This document shows, piece after piece, positions 62,958 through 64,000 of a DNA stretch of 64,000 nucleotides. Numbering within the stretch: the stretch's first letter is position 1; the number at the start of each line of letters is the position of its first letter. Origin of the DNA: Pelagibacterales bacterium SAG-MED30 (GTDB lineage: Bacteria; Pseudomonadota; Alphaproteobacteria; Pelagibacterales; Pelagibacteraceae); NCBI GenBank assembly GCA_014653775.1, contig JACWEA010000002.1:1-64000 (forward strand), given 5' to 3'. The translations under genes and the position numbers were made by a program. The notes below the pieces were generated by a model. That model was given only the letters and a program-made list of their open reading frames with translations. It did not search any database and had not been told where the DNA came from.

Positions 62958-64000
62958 ATGAAATATCCAATTCTTTTACCTAATATTTTTAATCATCCAT
63001 TTACTTACGAAAGTAATATTGATCTTAGAGTTGGTGATTATGTTATAGTTCCTTTTGGGAGTTCAAGAGTAACAGGAGTAGTTTGGGATGAATTTGAAAA
63101 AAATAATAGAAAAAATTTTAAGATAAGGAATATTTTAAGAAAATTAAATGTTACTCCGCTAAAAAAAAATACAATTAATTTTTTAAATTGGTTTGCGGAA
63201 TATAATATTATTCCAAAAGGTATGGCATTAAAACTTGTATTACTTAGTAGCACTGCAATAGAAGATAAAGAAAAAAAGTTTTATAAAATTTTTGAAAATA
63301 AGATTAAAAAAACTTCTATCAAATTATCGAATGATCAAAAAAATTCACTAGGAAAGATGAATGCCTTAAATAAAAAGTTTAGAGTACATGTGTTACAAGG
63401 AATAACAGGATCTGGGAAAACTTTAATTTATTTTGAAGCACTAAAACCTTTAATAAGTAAGGGTTTTCAAGGATTAATTTTATTACCTGAAATAGGATTA
63501 ACAGGGCAGTTTGAACAAAAATTTTTTGAATATTTTGGGTTTAAGCCAGCAGTTTGGCATTCAAATATTTCAAAAAAAAAGAAAGAACTTATTTGGAGTG
63601 GTGTTTCTAGGGGAGATATTAAGGTTATCATTGGTGCAAGATCATCATTATTTTTACCTTTTAAAAAATTAGGAATGATTATTGTTGACGAAGAACACGA
63701 TCAGTCGTTCAAACAGGATGAGGGAGTAACTTATAATGCTCGTGACATGGCAATCTCTAGAGCTTCATTTGAAAATGTACCAATAAATTTGATTACTGCA
63801 GTTCCATCAATAGAAACATTTGAAAATATTAAAAAAGGTAAGTATGGGGTTTCTAAATTAAATGAAAGATATAAAAACTCAGCGTTACCAAATTATGAAA
63901 TTATTAATTTAAATAATTCAAAATTAGAAAATCAATCATGGCTCTCAGATAAAGTGATTGAAAAAGCGAATTTTCATCTAGAAAAAAACGACCAAGTATT
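62958..64000 (+). CDS. priA: primosomal protein N' (replication restart helicase PriA), 3' end outside window
   Basis: The frame is open from the ATG at 62958 to the window edge (about 347 residues). The N-terminal DNA-binding domain (GDYVIVPFGSSRVTGVVWDEF) is followed by the helicase domain with Walker A GITGSGKT (148-155), LPEIGLTGQFEQKF, WSGVSRGDIKVIIGARSS and Walker B VDEEHDQSFKQDEG. The zinc-binding and C-terminal helicase parts lie beyond the window. PriA reloads the replisome at repaired forks. Confidence 0.96.
   Translation, partial: MKYPILLPNIFNHPFTYESNIDLRVGDYVIVPFGSSRVTGVVWDEFEKNNRKNFKIRNILRKLNVTPLKKNTINFLNWFAEYNIIPKGMALKLVLLSSTAIEDKEKKFYKIFENKIKKTSIKLSNDQKNSLGKMNALNKKFRVHVLQGITGSGKTLIYFEALKPLISKGFQGLILLPEIGLTGQFEQKFFEYFGFKPAVWHSNISKKKKELIWSGVSRGDIKVIIGARSSLFLPFKKLGMIIVDEEHDQSFKQDEGVTYNARDMAISRASFENVPINLITAVPSIETFENIKKGKYGVSKLNERYKNSALPNYEIINLNNSKLENQSWLSDKVIEKANFHLEKNDQV

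Noticed and set aside
1..64000. Mobile elements, prophage, toxin-antitoxin or defence systems
   Set aside because: No transposase, integrase, phage structural, restriction or nuclease-like gene was recognised, and no long terminal repeats were seen by eye.

Overview
The window looks like chromosome from a streamlined marine alphaproteobacterium of the SAR11 clade (Candidatus Pelagibacter or a close relative). The reasons are a strongly AT-rich sequence (roughly 30 % GC by eye), very short spacers, many 1-8 base gene overlaps, the alphaproteobacterial order dapF-ftsY / ffh-rpsP-trmD-rplS-leuCDB, and a dimethylsulfoniopropionate (DMSP) demethylation cluster whose DmdA closely matches what I recall of the Pelagibacter enzyme. 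I see no rRNA, tRNA, insertion sequence, prophage or CRISPR array. No gene-free stretch exceeds about 161 bases, so there is no gap over 300 bases to describe.

Region by region. 1-2.7 kb: the 3' part of an MscS channel gene, yggT, folD and two tiny membrane proteins. 2.7-8.75 kb: a photobiology-flavoured block with a PQQ-type sugar dehydrogenase, an SDR lacking the usual catalytic Tyr, a divergent run of five coupled genes (PhrB-like photolyase, DUF2256 zinc protein, class I glutamine amidotransferase, a 48-residue ArfA-like protein, a small membrane protein), then on the minus strand psiE and a photolyase-family protein whose domain order looks permuted. 8.8-14 kb: argG, an IalB-like protein, a Tas-like aldo-keto reductase, BI-1, DUF2794, yciB, hspQ. 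14.1-18.2 kb: cytochrome c maturation genes ccmCDEFGH. 18.2-31.7 kb: a PagL-like deacylase, then enzymes of 2-hydroxy/2-oxo acid metabolism (two tandem FMN dehydrogenases, an aminotransferase, a GlcD-like flavoprotein, a D-2-hydroxyacid reductase), a PQQ-type dehydrogenase with a small cytochrome c, a TRAP transporter and an amidase. 31.7-34 kb: EamA transporter, alpha/beta hydrolase, unknown exported protein. 34-42.2 kb: SRP receptor and dapF diverging from ffh, then ribosomal and leucine genes. 42.3-47.5 kb: dmdC-dmdB-hydrolase-dmdA. 47.6-62 kb: asd, sdhCDAB, mmsA, mdh, sucCD, sucAB, lpd, which cover the TCA cycle from 2-oxoglutarate to oxaloacetate. 62-64 kb: an FkbM methyltransferase and the start of priA.

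How they fit together. DMSP is demethylated by DmdA, passing a methyl group to tetrahydrofolate. The product is CoA-activated by DmdB and dehydrogenated by DmdC, and the carbon can drain through MmsA-type chemistry into the adjacent TCA genes. The hydroxyacid block and the TRAP transporter suggest scavenging of small carboxylic acids, with electrons passed to the respiratory chain that the ccm and sdh genes also serve. The points most worth a second look are the permuted photolyase-like protein, the ArfA-like mini-gene, the structured leader upstream of ffh, the near-identical repeat tails on S16 and L19 with rimM missing from the operon, and the uncharacterised hydrolase inside the DMSP operon.
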